From Raphanus sativus (Eukaryota; Streptophyta; Magnoliopsida; Brassicales; Brassicaceae): a stretch of 64,000 nucleotides of DNA. The DNA is taken from the NCBI RefSeq assembly GCF_000801105.2, contig NC_079514.1:27738227-27802226 (forward strand), written 5' to 3'. The notes under the pieces are model-generated. The model saw only the letters and a list, made by a program, of their open reading frames with translations, searched no databases and was not told the DNA's origin. The position numbers and the translations under genes are program-made. Below, piece after piece: positions 43,400 through 53,583 of the stretch; within the stretch, counting starts at the first letter, position 1, and every line of letters begins with the position of its first letter.

Positions 43400-46300
43400 G
43401 CCAAGTTCAGATGGTTTCACAAACAGGCACTCGTTTGATCACAAAGGAAAGAAGATCACCTTGGTGCCTTTGTCACCTTCGGAAGTCCATCAAGACCAGG
43501 TCTAACTTAAGAAGAACCGAGACAAAGACTCTAAGGCTGATAAACCTGAGACCAGTACCAGAAACTCCAACTTCTTTGTCAAAGAAAGTCAGGTAAGGAA
43601 GTCTCTTTGCTCTCAAAAGCCATTTCTCTTACTTGTTTATAAAGAGTCTCTTTTGGCCTCATCTTCTTCTGACCTTGCACCGGAGATTTCGAGTGAGTTT
43701 TTAGGTATCTTGCAGGATTATTCTGATGTATTTCCAGAAGAAAATCCCAAAGGATTGCCACCAGTGAGAGGCATTGAGCATCAGATCGATCTCATCCCGG
43801 GCGCCTCTCTTCCGAACCGACCAGCGTACCGCACCAATCCGGTCGAGACCAAGGAGCTGGAGAAACAGATCAACGACCTGCTTGAGAAGGGATACATCAG
43901 AGAGAGTCTCAGTCCCTGTGCAGTGCCTGTTCTACTCGTACCAAAGAAGGATGGCTCCTGGAGGATGTGTGTGGACTGCCGGGCCATAAACAACATCACG
44001 GTAAAGTATCGACATCCTATCCCTCGCTTTGATGATATGCTTGATGAACTCCATGGTTCTAAGTACTTTTCTAAGATAGATTTGAAAAGTGGCTATCATC
44101 AGATTAGGATGAAAGAATGTGATGAATGGAAAACGGCCTTTAAAACAAAACTAGGATTGTATGAGTGGCTTGTCATGCCCTTTGGTCTCACAAATGCACC
44201 TAGTACTTTCATGCGCTTAATGAATCATGTCTTGAGGTCTTTTATTGGTCATTTTGTTGTAGTTTACTTTGATGACATTCTTATTTACAGCAAAAGCCTT
44301 GATGAGCACAAACAGCACCTGAAATCTGTTCTTGAAGTCCTTAGAAAGGAACATTTGTTTGCTAACCTTGGAAAATGTTCTTTTGGCACAGATCATGTGG
44401 TCTTTCTAGGTTTTGTTGTAGGTGCAGATGGCTTGAGAGTGGACGAGCAGAAGGTCCAAGCAATCCGAGACTGGCCAATTCCGACCACCATTGGTGAAGT
44501 AAGAAGCTTCCATGGCCTAGCTGGCTTCTATAGGCGATTTGTTCAAAACTTCAGTACCTTGGCCGCTCCTCTCACTGAAGTGATCAAGAAGAACGTGGGG
44601 TTCAAATGGGGACCAGCTCAAGAAGAAGCATTCGAAATCCTTAAAGGGAAGTTGACTAATGCCCCTTTACTTGTACTTCCAGATATTTCTAAAGCTTTTG
44701 AGATCGAATGTGATGCTTCTGGTGTTGGTATTGGTGCTGTGTTGATGCAGGAAGGAAAACCAGTAGCTTATTTCAGTGAGAAGCTTGGTGGTGCCATGCT
44801 CAACTACCCCACATACGACCAGGAACTCTATGCCTTGGTGAGAGCCCTTCAAACGTGGCAGCACTATCTTTGGCCTAAGGAGTTCATCATCTACACTGAC
44901 CATCAGTCTCTAAGACATCTTAAGGGTCAGCAGAAGCTCAACATGAGGCATGCTCGTTGGATGGAGTTCATTGAAACATTCTCTTATGTGATCAAGTACA
45001 AACAAGGTAAGGAGAATGTTGTGGCTGATGCATTGTCTCGAAGGTATACTCTTCTCTCAGCCCTTGAAACTAAATTGCTTGGCTTTGAATTTATCAAGGA
45101 TCTTTATGCCTCTGATCAGGACTTTAAAGAGATTTTTCGAAAATGCACCAAGGTTGCTTATGGGAAATACTTTCAAAGTTCTGGTTTCTTATTCTTTGAT
45201 AACCGTTTGTGTGTGTCCCAATGTTCTTTGAGGGAGTTGTTTCTCAGGGAAGCTCATGGAGGAGGACTTATGGGACACTTTGGTGTCAAGAAAACTTACA
45301 AGGCTGTTCATGACCACTTTTATTGGCCGAGTTTGATGAAAGATGTTGAGAGGATCTGTAGCCGATGTGTGGTGTGCAAGAAGTCTAAGCCTAAAGCATC
45401 AAACCACGGTTTGTACTCAGCTCTACCCATTCCCTCTCATCCTTGGGTAGACATTTCTATGGATTTTGTGGTTGGTTTGCCTAGGTCCAAAGCTGGACGA
45501 GATTCTATCTTTGTGGTTGTTGATAGGTTCTCAAAAATGGCTCATTTCATTCCTTGTCACAAAACTAATGATGCTGTGCAAGTTGCAGATTTATTCTTTA
45601 AGGAAGTTGTTAGATTGCATGGAATGCCTAAGACCATTGTCTCTGATCGTGATGCTAAGTTCCTTAGTTATTTTTGGAAGATTTTGTGGTCTAAGCTAGG
45701 TACTAGATTGATGTTCTCTACAACTTGTCATCCGCAAACTGATGGGCAAACTGAAGTAGTTAATCGAACCTTGTCTGCTTTGCTTAGATCTTTGGTTAAA
45801 AAGAATCTTAGGAATTGGGAAGAATGTTTGCCTCATGTTGAGTTTGCTTACAATCATGCATTGCATTCAGCTACTAAGTTTTCTCCTTTTGAGGTTGTTT
45901 ATGGATTTAATCCTTTGTCTCCACTTGATCTTTTACCTTTGCCTTTGAGTGAACGAGTTAGTACAGATGGCAAGAGGAAAGTGGACACGATCAAGAAGCT
46001 GCATGAACAGGTCCGGGCCAACATTGAAGCCAAGACCAAAGGCTACAAACGACATGCAGACAAGAAGAGGAAAGAAGTGATCTTCCAGGAAGGTGATCTT
46101 GTTTGGGTCCATTTGAGGAAGGAACGATTCCCGGAACAAAGGAAGTCCAAACTCATGCCCCGGGTCGATGGTCCATTCCAGATTCTCAAGAAACTCCATG
46201 ACAATGCTTACCAGCTTGATCTTCAGGGTAAGTATGATATCTCTTCAAGTTTTAATGTTTCTGATTTATCTCCTTTTCTTGCAGATGATCCGGATTTGTG

Positions 46301-46853
46301 GTCAAATCCTTTTGAAGAGGGAGGGAATGATGGAACCCATGACCTGGACCAGGACTTGGAGCAGACTCAGGACGATCAGATCAGTCCATCTGAGGTTCAG
46401 CCACTCAGCCGTACCAGATCAACGGACAAAGCCGTGTACCGGATCGACCCGAGTGCACCCGGACGCGACCTAAGGATGGATCCACGACCTGATGACCGAA
46501 TCAGCCGACCCACAGGCGTTCTTCCCCGACCCATTCGTCATTCCAGAGCCAACAGTCAAGCCAGAACCCATGATCATCATGAAGAATCAGATTCCAGACT
46601 TAGCCTATCTTTCTTGGCCCGTTTGGGACGTACCGCACGCCCGGATCAGGCTGATCTCGACTTTTCCGACCACTTTGATGATTTCATGATGATCGATGCA
46701 TCCAACTTCTCCAAAGGGATGTTACTTAGGCTCTCTGAAGATTTGGGTCGAGCTATCTCTTCATCCGTTCATGGATCATCGATGATCAACCATGCGGGCA
46801 GCCTTGCGTCCGTCCTTCTCCTTACCGCGGACGACCTGATCATCACAGCATGA
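43400..46853 (+). CDS. pol: Ty3/gypsy pol: RT, RNase H and integrase (gag and protease missing)
   Basis: Open from 43506 to 46853; a TAA at 43503 separates it in frame from the short linker 43400-43502. There is no credible ATG start (TTG at 43653), as expected for the inside of a polyprotein. Numbered from 43653: RT about 85-260 with the catalytic FDD at 206-208; RNase H about 345-465 with D353, E391, D416 and D459; integrase zinc finger H535, H542, C572, C575; catalytic triad D604, D665, E701, the last two spaced exactly 35 apart; a GPF-type module near 835. No chromodomain. From residue 892 the frame lies in the 3' LTR, a CRM-clade habit, and the [14 protein letters not shown] / DNAYQLDL text also fits CRM. 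All catalytic residues are present, but without gag and protease it cannot act alone. Confidence 0.9.
46314..46327 (+). promoter_or_regulatory. Polypurine tract of element A
   Basis: GAAGAGGGAGGGAA directly before the 3' LTR-A. It encodes the EEGGN residues of pol. Confidence 0.85.
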
Positions 46854-47331
46854 ACCTGGACGCATCATGAACCTGGACAGTCAATGAACCTTGCCAAGTC
46901 TTCGTCAATTTCCGCACATTGACTGGTCTTGGTCAAATTCATATTTTCTATGTCTTGTTTTCAACATTTCTGTTTTCAATGTTGTCTTTTCCAAGAATTC
47001 TCTTTATGTTTCTTTGACTCACAAACACTATATATATGTGATGTCTCTCATGAATAAAAACACATCGATTTTTGCTTTGCTTATTTGAGTCTTCTCTCAT
47101 TGTTCTTTGTCTCAAGAACATTCATAGTTTACTTGGTGAGGATATCTCCGAGTGAAACACCTTCGTTGTGTTGGACCGGTGCGTCACATCCGGCAACCTT
47201 CGAAACTCTGGTAGTATCTTTGGGCTTCCGCAACCCTTAGTGTCACCCTTCGATCCACTAGTTCTCAATCCATTCGGATCTGAGTTCATATCATCCGTAC
47301 CGGTAGAGTGATCCGTATCTAGGTTCTATCA
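46328..47331 (+). repeat. LTR-A, 3' copy
   Basis: Same length as the 5' copy; about 13 substitutions, mostly transitions. Followed by the GTAAT duplication. Confidence 0.92.
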
Positions 47332-47336
47332 GTAAT

Positions 47337-47690
47337 GGTATCGGTCTTCCGAATGAATCCCAATTCCTCGTATAGTTAAGATGATTGGTGTTTTAGAGTA
47401 ACTGTATCGTTTTAAACGATGAATTGCAATCCATTCGTTAGCCGGACCTTCCGAGTTTTTCCGTAACTTTCCCTATTGTTCTGATCGAAATGAAATGGGG
47501 GTTTTAGATTCACGGTTTTAAGAATTTGCACTACGTGGCTTCGAGCGAGGATGCAAAGTACGTGATTGGACTAGTGTCGGGATGGTTTCACAAGGAATCG
47601 GCCTCACTCGCTGATTGACCCGCAGCCCGGCGCCTAGGATCGTGATGTCGGTCTGGCCGCCCGGCGTCATCGAGTGACAGCAAGCCGAGA
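47337..47690 (-). other. Interior of element D next to the A insertion
   Basis: No coding seen. The sequence resumes element D after the TSD. Confidence 0.6.
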
Positions 47691-48160
47691 CGAGTCCCAC
47701 TTGTTTTCGTCGTAAAATCTCAATGGAAACTCCGATTGAGACGAAATGAAAAGCGTTTCGAAGAGGAATCAAAGGAGAACACAAAAGAGGACTACTTTGA
47801 GGCCTGACAGGTCGCAATAGCGAGTGAGGATGTGTCTCGGTCGCTATAGCGAGTGGAAGGGAACCAAGACGAGTCCAATTTATTTTTGTCGTAAAATCTC
47901 AACGGAAACTCCAATTGAGACGAAACGAAGAGCGTTTCGAAGAGGAATCAAAGGAGAACACAAAGGAGGACTCCTTTGAGGCCTGACAGGTTGCTATAGC
48001 GAGTGAGCATGTGTTTTGGTCGCTATAGCGATTGGAAGGGCGCCAAGACGAGTCCAACTTGTTTTCGTCGTAAAATCTCAACGGAAACTCCGATTGAGAT
48101 GAAACGAAGGCGTTTCGAAGAGGATTCAAAGAGGAACGCAGAGGAGGATTCATCTTGGGG
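47691..48160. repeat. 178-bp tandem repeat in element D, about 2.6 copies
   Basis: Units start at about 47691, 47868 and 48047 ('gacgagtcc'), giving periods of 177 and 179 bp. Each holds 'gtcgtaaaatctcaa', 'ggaaactcc', 'gaagaggaatcaaagg' and two GTCGCTATAGCGA-type words. The third is truncated. Confidence 0.85.
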
Positions 48161-48345
48161 CTGGGTCGCTATAGCGACCAAGCTTGGCTCGCTATAGCGA
48201 CTGAATTCGTCTCGGTGCTCGTTGCTCGGTCGCTATAGCGACCGAGCTTGGGTCGATGCTCGGTCGCTATAGCGACGGAGCTTGTCTCGGTGCTCGGTCG
48301 CTATAGCGACCGAGCTTGTCTTGGATAGCGACCGAGCTTGTCTTT
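48160..48345. repeat. Palindrome cluster in the D interior
   Basis: Six GGTCGCTATAGCGACC-type words in under 190 bp, with 'gctcggt' and 'accgagc' flanks, like those in the D LTRs. Confidence 0.85.
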
Positions 48346-48539
48346 GAGTTTAACTTTCTGCGAGTAACCTAGGGTTTTTCCGCAGTGATTGGGGGAGCGA
48401 TTTTTACTTTTTCGAAACGTTTTCAGAGAAATCGTCTTGGTCGAACCCTTATGCGCCGAGATTTTTCCAACTCGGTAAAAAGAAGAATTTCACTAGGTTG
48501 GAAAGATTTTATCGTTGCCCTTTTTGTTTGGAGGAAAAA

Positions 48540-49006
48540 TCACGAGCTCGTTTTAGTGCTCTTCCTGTGACAGAAGATTACGACTAAGTTTTCGGTTTTG
48601 TTGAACACTATGGCGTTTGCATAGTGCGGATGGTTTTCTGAGTTGCCTTTCTCGACAGGGGATATTTCGCTAGGGTTTTGTCCGGAAGGACGTTCCTGCG
48701 AAGTTCCAGGCCTATCGTGTGGGGTCGCAAACTCGAGTCTCCTTCCACGGAGTTTCGTAGCTCCGCGAGGGAGGACTGCGCGAGACCTTGCCATTAGGGT
48801 TTGAACCTGTTTAGTCAGGGTTTCTACGAGTTTATCCTGCTCTTCCGACCTCTTTTCGTAGGCGGAAAGCATCTTCTTGAACTCGTCGAGCGTCGCGGCG
48901 TTAGCAGGTGCGTCGGCCGCGGAAACATCCGCTGCGGGAGTGTTCAAGGCGTCCTTGGTGCTCCGTTTAGAGGAGTTTGCAAGTTTGCTGAATCGTCGTT
49001 AGTCAT
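48540..49006 (-). pseudogene. gag: gag N-terminus of element D, frameshifted
   Basis: The minus-strand ATG at 49006 ([15 protein letters not shown]) runs about 20 codons, then needs a frame change near 48948 to continue as [40 protein letters not shown], and [16 protein letters not shown]. This text is typical of the start of gag in a common Brassicaceae Ty3/gypsy family: a coiled-coil-prone [17 protein letters not shown] stretch, then a basic linker. The frame ends at 48540, before any capsid core or zinc knuckle, so the copy cannot make a working Gag. Confidence 0.75.
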
Positions 49007-49057
49007 GTCTGATTGAGCGTGAGCTGGTCGTGAGTAAGATTGATCCGTACCCTCCTC

Positions 49058-49072
49058 CTTCTAGCGCCAAAC
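49058..49072 (-). promoter_or_regulatory. Primer binding site of element D
   Basis: On the minus strand, GTTTGGCGCTAGAAGG follows the 5' LTR end. TGGCGC complements tRNAs that end in GCGCCA; I cannot name the tRNA with certainty. Confidence 0.65.
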
Positions 49073-50446
49073 TGTGGGAACCGAAATTCGCTGCGAGGTC
49101 TGTCGGCGAGATCCTAGTTCTAAATACTAGGATAACGTGCTTCGGCTACGAGGGCTGTCGGCGAGATCCTCGTATGAGCGTAACAACAACAGGATAACGT
49201 GCTTCAGCTACGAGGGCTGTCGGCGAGATCCTAGTTCTAATACCCGAAGGTGGCTAAACCTAATTGTCGCAGCTCGAAAAACAAAAACGGAAAGTTGCCT
49301 AAAATGCTTTAAGTGCTAAGTTGCTCTGGAAAAAGTGATGCCTTCTATGCCTCTCGCCTAGAACTCCTTATATACTCCTTCCAAGGTCGGTTTACGCTTC
49401 CCCCTTTTGCCCTTAAGCCGTCATAGTCGAAAAATGGGAATATTCCATTTTTTCCGATCTTCATGATTATCTGCGGAAAGTTTTCATTTATCCGCGGAAA
49501 CTGATGCTTATCCTCCAAGCATAAACCGTCATAAGGTTTATGGGTTTTTAAGAAATCGTAAGTGGGCCTCGAATCAAGTTTAGGACCCTTTGGGCCGTCT
49601 TTTTAATTCGAGACGTTTCTTATGATTTTTCCGATAAGGTTAAGTTTCCGCGGTTTTATCGTAAACCGAACGGACGATACCATTTGATCGAGAGATCAAT
49701 AAATGGTTAGTCGTGGGTTGCGGAGAATAGCTATACGGATAGTCGAGAATGCATAGTTTTACGTCATATCGTCGTTTCAGAAGACTTCGGACGTTTCGGA
49801 AAATAGTCGATGTACGGATGCTCGATCGCTATAGCGACCGGACTTGTTCCGTAGCTCGGTCGCTATAGCGACCGAGCTCTATACGGAGCTCTGTTTGGAC
49901 CGAGTTGTAATCGAATTTTTCCTGTAGCTCACTCTCTATAGCGACCGAGCTTTTCCTGTAGCTCACTCCCTATAGCGACCCAGCTTTTCCGTAGCTCACT
50001 CCCTATAGCAACCCAGTTTTTCTGTAGCTCACTCCCTATAGCGAGTGAGCTTGTAGCGAGTGAGCTTGTATTGAGCGAGCTCTCGGTATTGAGCGAGCTT
50101 AGTATTGAGCGAGCTTGTTCCGCGGATTGAAGTCTTTGTTTCGAGAACCCGTTTCCGAGTATTCAAGCTTCAGTTTTACGACAAGAACATGATCTTGTCG
50201 AAAAGTTCTTCGTAGAGATTTGAATGCTTGGATACCTTTCGCAAAGACCCCTTCGACAATTTTTACGAATGATTTGATACTAACTTCGTCGTCAATCCGA
50301 ACCATTGGAGCTTGTTTCGACGCTGCGGACAAATCTATTCAAGAATTTTATCGTAAAAATTAGTTTAAGTAATTTTTACGGGAATTATCTTTTTCGAGGA
50401 ATATTTTCGAACGTTAATTTCGTTGTGACCGTTTTTGACCCCAACA
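49073..50446 (-). repeat. 5' LTR of element D, 1374 bp
   Basis: Ends match the 3' LTR. It has three copies of a 'ctacgagggctgtcggcgag' segment (49080-49245) where the partner has one, and fewer array units. TATA-like signal on the minus strand near 49366-49380. Confidence 0.88.
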
Positions 50447-50451
50447 AACAA

Positions 50452-51710
50452 TATTTGAGAACATCCTTCAATAGTTCATGCATTGATATGATTGAAGGAA
50501 CCTAATAAAAATACTTACACAACAAAAACATAGTTAACAATATTATTTTATTGCTATCATATCTATAATACAAAAGTCTACAAAGCTTAGAAAATTACAG
50601 CCAACCATTGGTGCAATCCTTAAAAACACAGATGATTGATTGAACTTGAGATGGTATCTGATCATTGGTTCCACATGAACTTGTAAGGTTTCAACTCCGG
50701 CTGTAAGCGGCCATTGAAGTTTTGCAGGTTGAGAGCTTTTTTTGGGTGGATACTTGTGGTCTTTCGTTCAAAACACATATACATCTTATGTAGTGAAATG
50801 ATAACACATAAGGATAGAGAATTTATGAGTGTAGTATTTTGAGTTATTAATGAATCGGTAAAACTTCAAATGTTTTCCTTGTATGGACCAAATTGATATA
50901 TTCGATGTACAAATTTTTAGAAATATGGCATCAATTGCAACGTCCTTACAAATATTTCAAAATATATGACTATCAAATAAGGAAATAAATAATGGTGACT
51001 GATTATTTTCTAAGTAATAAGCTATAATTATGGACGCAGTTTAATATTAAATTACCAAACTAACTCGTTACATTGAATGAGAACTCAATTTTGTATTCAT
51101 AATGACCACGAATAACAAATATAAGGGAATTTGAAATATTACCCTTTGACCAAGTAAGATAATCAAATAAGAATAGTCAAACAACATTTGATTTAGAATA
51201 TTCAAGCGTATTCTGAGGATTTTTTTTTAATATTTAAGTATTTGCTATTTTATAACTCAATTTATTTGTTTGTTTGATTTAACAATATTAAAAACCATAT
51301 AAAATATGGTTAATAGCTTAACCATATCTCTCATGCATGTTGGATTGATTTAAAAGTATAATATACGTGTGATCTTCTATTACTATATATAGATATATAC
51401 ATGCTCCACCCACTCTCTGATTTAATAAAAATATATATTCTTGTGTCTCACTAACCATATTATATAATTAAATTATACTAAACTATGTATACATATATAT
51501 ATGCTCCTTGTATACATATATGTATATATGCTCCACCCACTGTCTGATATAGTTAAACAAAAAATTTGGTCAAAAAATACCAAGAGGTTATATAACCAAA
51601 TCAGAATGTTACGGTCCGATTTATATATAAAATTCCAAAGTGATGTCAATACATTAATGTGTTCGTTTGATTAACATTCGGTCATTCCACAAGTCTCGTA
51701 TCATATCATA
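50452..51710. other. Right part of the inverted-repeat spacer
   Basis: AT-rich. A minus-strand frame across about 50560-50770 has protein-like text (LQWPLTAGVETLQVHVEPMI) and could be a broken exon; I do not recognise it. Repeated 'atatatgctccacccac' occurs near 51400 and 51525. Nothing else is supported. Confidence 0.35.
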
Positions 51711-51960
51711 CGTTTTTAAAAGATACATATTCTAGAAAAATCACACATGTTAAGAAAACTTATTAAATTTTGATTGTAAATACATTGTTTTTTGTGTTTA
51801 ACATTTTTTCATAAGTAATAACCAATTAAAATCCAATAAACATAATTAATTTCTTAAAATTTGTTATTTATCATTATTATATGTATAGAAAATGTAAAAT
51901 ATTGGTCTTTTTGAAACAAAATATTTTCCTAAAATATGAATCATTTTGAAACAGAAGGAA
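51711..51960. mobile_element. MITE, partner of 22466-22725
   Basis: Same sequence inverted, ending 'ttttgaaacagaaggaat'. It lacks the outermost 9 bp (attctctct) at its left end, where the inverted repeat stops. Confidence 0.55.
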
Positions 51961-52468
51961 TATATATTTCGAAATAAATTTTAATGAATATTCCAACCAA
52001 CCTAAGGAAGGATGTGGTCTCACGGATAGTAAACATGGTAATTATATTTATTAAGATTTCTAATTTTAAATATAAATATATTGGCTGGCGCCTTGTGTAT
52101 AATGTTTTTACTATAACTGATAAACATATTCTTATCAAAACGCACATGATAAACTTGGAAAGTAAACAATCGAGTTAAAACCAATAAAAAATTAGTGTAA
52201 TTCAAATAACAGTGGAATTATAAAGGAAACTCGACACCAATAAAGTCTCAAGAATGACACAGTTTTCGGATCAATTCGCACATTCATGACCTGATTTACG
52301 AATTTCTTTAACTACAAAGACTTAGATTCCTAAATGTATTTTTTTTAAACTAACTCGGTACCTAAATTAAAGTTATATAAAATGTATGAACTTTTACATG
52401 GAATTATATATAAATGGTTCTTACATATAATATGCTAACTAATAGTATGATCCTTCCACATACTAACA

Positions 52469-53583
52469 TCTATCTTATTAAAACAGGAACATTACAACTT
52501 CTTCTAGGTGGATTTTTAAAGATGAACCTCATATATTTAAATTAAATGTCTTATTCTTTATATATAATATGTACAATAGTCTAACTTTGCATTGATGTAT
52601 TTCCTTAAATACAGTTCTTCTTTTTGTTCATATTCCATATATGAATTTTACATTTATTACATGTCGATTTAAATAAGATATATACTAAGAATACTAAAAA
52701 TATTAATCGTTCTATAATTACCCTATACAATTCCTTTTAAATTGATCAGAAAACTTTCATTGGCCATATTAATTTTATTAGATAAGTCATAGACACATAT
52801 ATAAAGATATGACTATTCTTATAACTATGTTGGGCCTAATCTACTTTCTAAAACAAATAACACATAGCTTCATATATTGTATAGAATATAGTAATATTGT
52901 ATAGTATTATACTTATACAATAATACTAAAAACAAACCAAACAGAAATATAATATATATCAAAAATGCTTTGAACCATTACACACAAAATATATTAGACC
53001 TTAGAGATCAAATTCATTTTGAAATTACGTAATAATTATTTTAAAAAATTAAATTTCGTAATGTACAAAAAACATAAGTTTTATATAAAATTTTTGTGTT
53101 ACAATAAAAAGACACAACTCGCGATTGCAAAATGTTATTTTTACATACGAAAGACAGTTTTGATATTGTTCTTTAAACACAAAATTGAATATACAAACTC
53201 GATACTACATAAAACTAAATATTATAGAATACATTTTAAAAATAAAACCCGTGCGGGTGTGCATATGTTTATATAATATATAAATATATTATGTTACACA
53301 TATTTTCATATAAATAATATCCCAATATAAGTTTTGTATGATAAATGTTGAAAATACAAAATATATAGCACTATATATTTTAAATAATATAAAAAAATTA
53401 CTTTACGTTATCGTAAAATTTAAAAATCAAATTTAGTAATTAAACACATTGCTTATTTAAACACATTAGTACACATTGTTATTTATCAAAATTTTATATT
53501 AATACACATTGCAATCATGTATAACATTTAGTAAAAAAAAAAAAAAAATTGACTCCCGCTCGGTCGAGCGGGTCATGATCTAG
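52469..53583 (+). mobile_element. Non-autonomous Helitron, 1115 bp, with empty site in the other arm
   Basis: 5' end TCTATCTTATTAAAACAGG; 3' hairpin CCCGCTCGGTCGAGCGGG (7-bp stem, GGTC loop) at 53555-53572, then TCATGAT and CTAG at 53580-53583. The flanks are A (52468) and T (53584). The left arm, read in reverse complement, has the same flanks joined as 'tactaacatatcgatg', so insertion between A and T is shown directly. No Rep/helicase coding; small AT-rich frames only. Confidence 0.93.

Larger units (their letters stand above)
30916..47331 (+). mobile_element. Element A: composite Ty3/gypsy (CRM-like) element nested in D
   Basis: Identical-length LTRs (1004 bp) at 30916-31919 and 46328-47331, flanked by GTAAT at 30911-30915 and 47332-47336. 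By eye they differ at about 13 positions (1.3%), so insertion was recent. tRNA-iMet type PBS at 31922; polypurine tract GAAGAGGGAGGGAA at 46314-46327. The 14.4-kb interior is not a normal gag-pol. From left to right it holds LTR-leader-LTR modules of family B, an inverted gag/LTR block, a non-gag/pol ORF, LTRs of families C and B, a duplicated integrase C-terminus fused to a partial LTR, and then RT-RNase H-integrase. It is either one composite copy assembled by template switching or recombination, or several insertions. Confidence 0.9.
25455..50446 (-). mobile_element. Element D: non-autonomous LTR retrotransposon, host of a nested insertion
   Basis: Outer LTRs at 25455-27676 (3') and 49073-50446 (5') are flanked by AACAA at 25450-25454 and 50447-50451. 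Orientation is minus: the LTR reads TGTTGGGGTC...GGTTCCCACA, TATA-like 'agtatataagg' lies in both LTRs on the minus strand, the primer binding site (TTTGGCGCTAGAAGG) follows the right LTR, and a G-rich polypurine tract precedes the left one. Removing the nested element A leaves about 8.6 kb. Only the beginning of a gag frame is recognisable; the rest of the interior (27677-30910 and 47337-48540) has no RT, integrase or protease. The PBS and gag start look like Ty3/gypsy; the clade is uncertain. Confidence 0.9.

Noticed and set aside
43653..43655. Codon 43653 as the true start of the pol protein
   Set aside because: It is TTG, and the frame is open upstream to 43506; the region is the inside of a former polyprotein.
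47691..48160. A centromere satellite such as the ~176-bp Brassica repeat
   Set aside because: The period is close, but the sequence carries the D-element palindromes and exists only as 2.6 units within the element.
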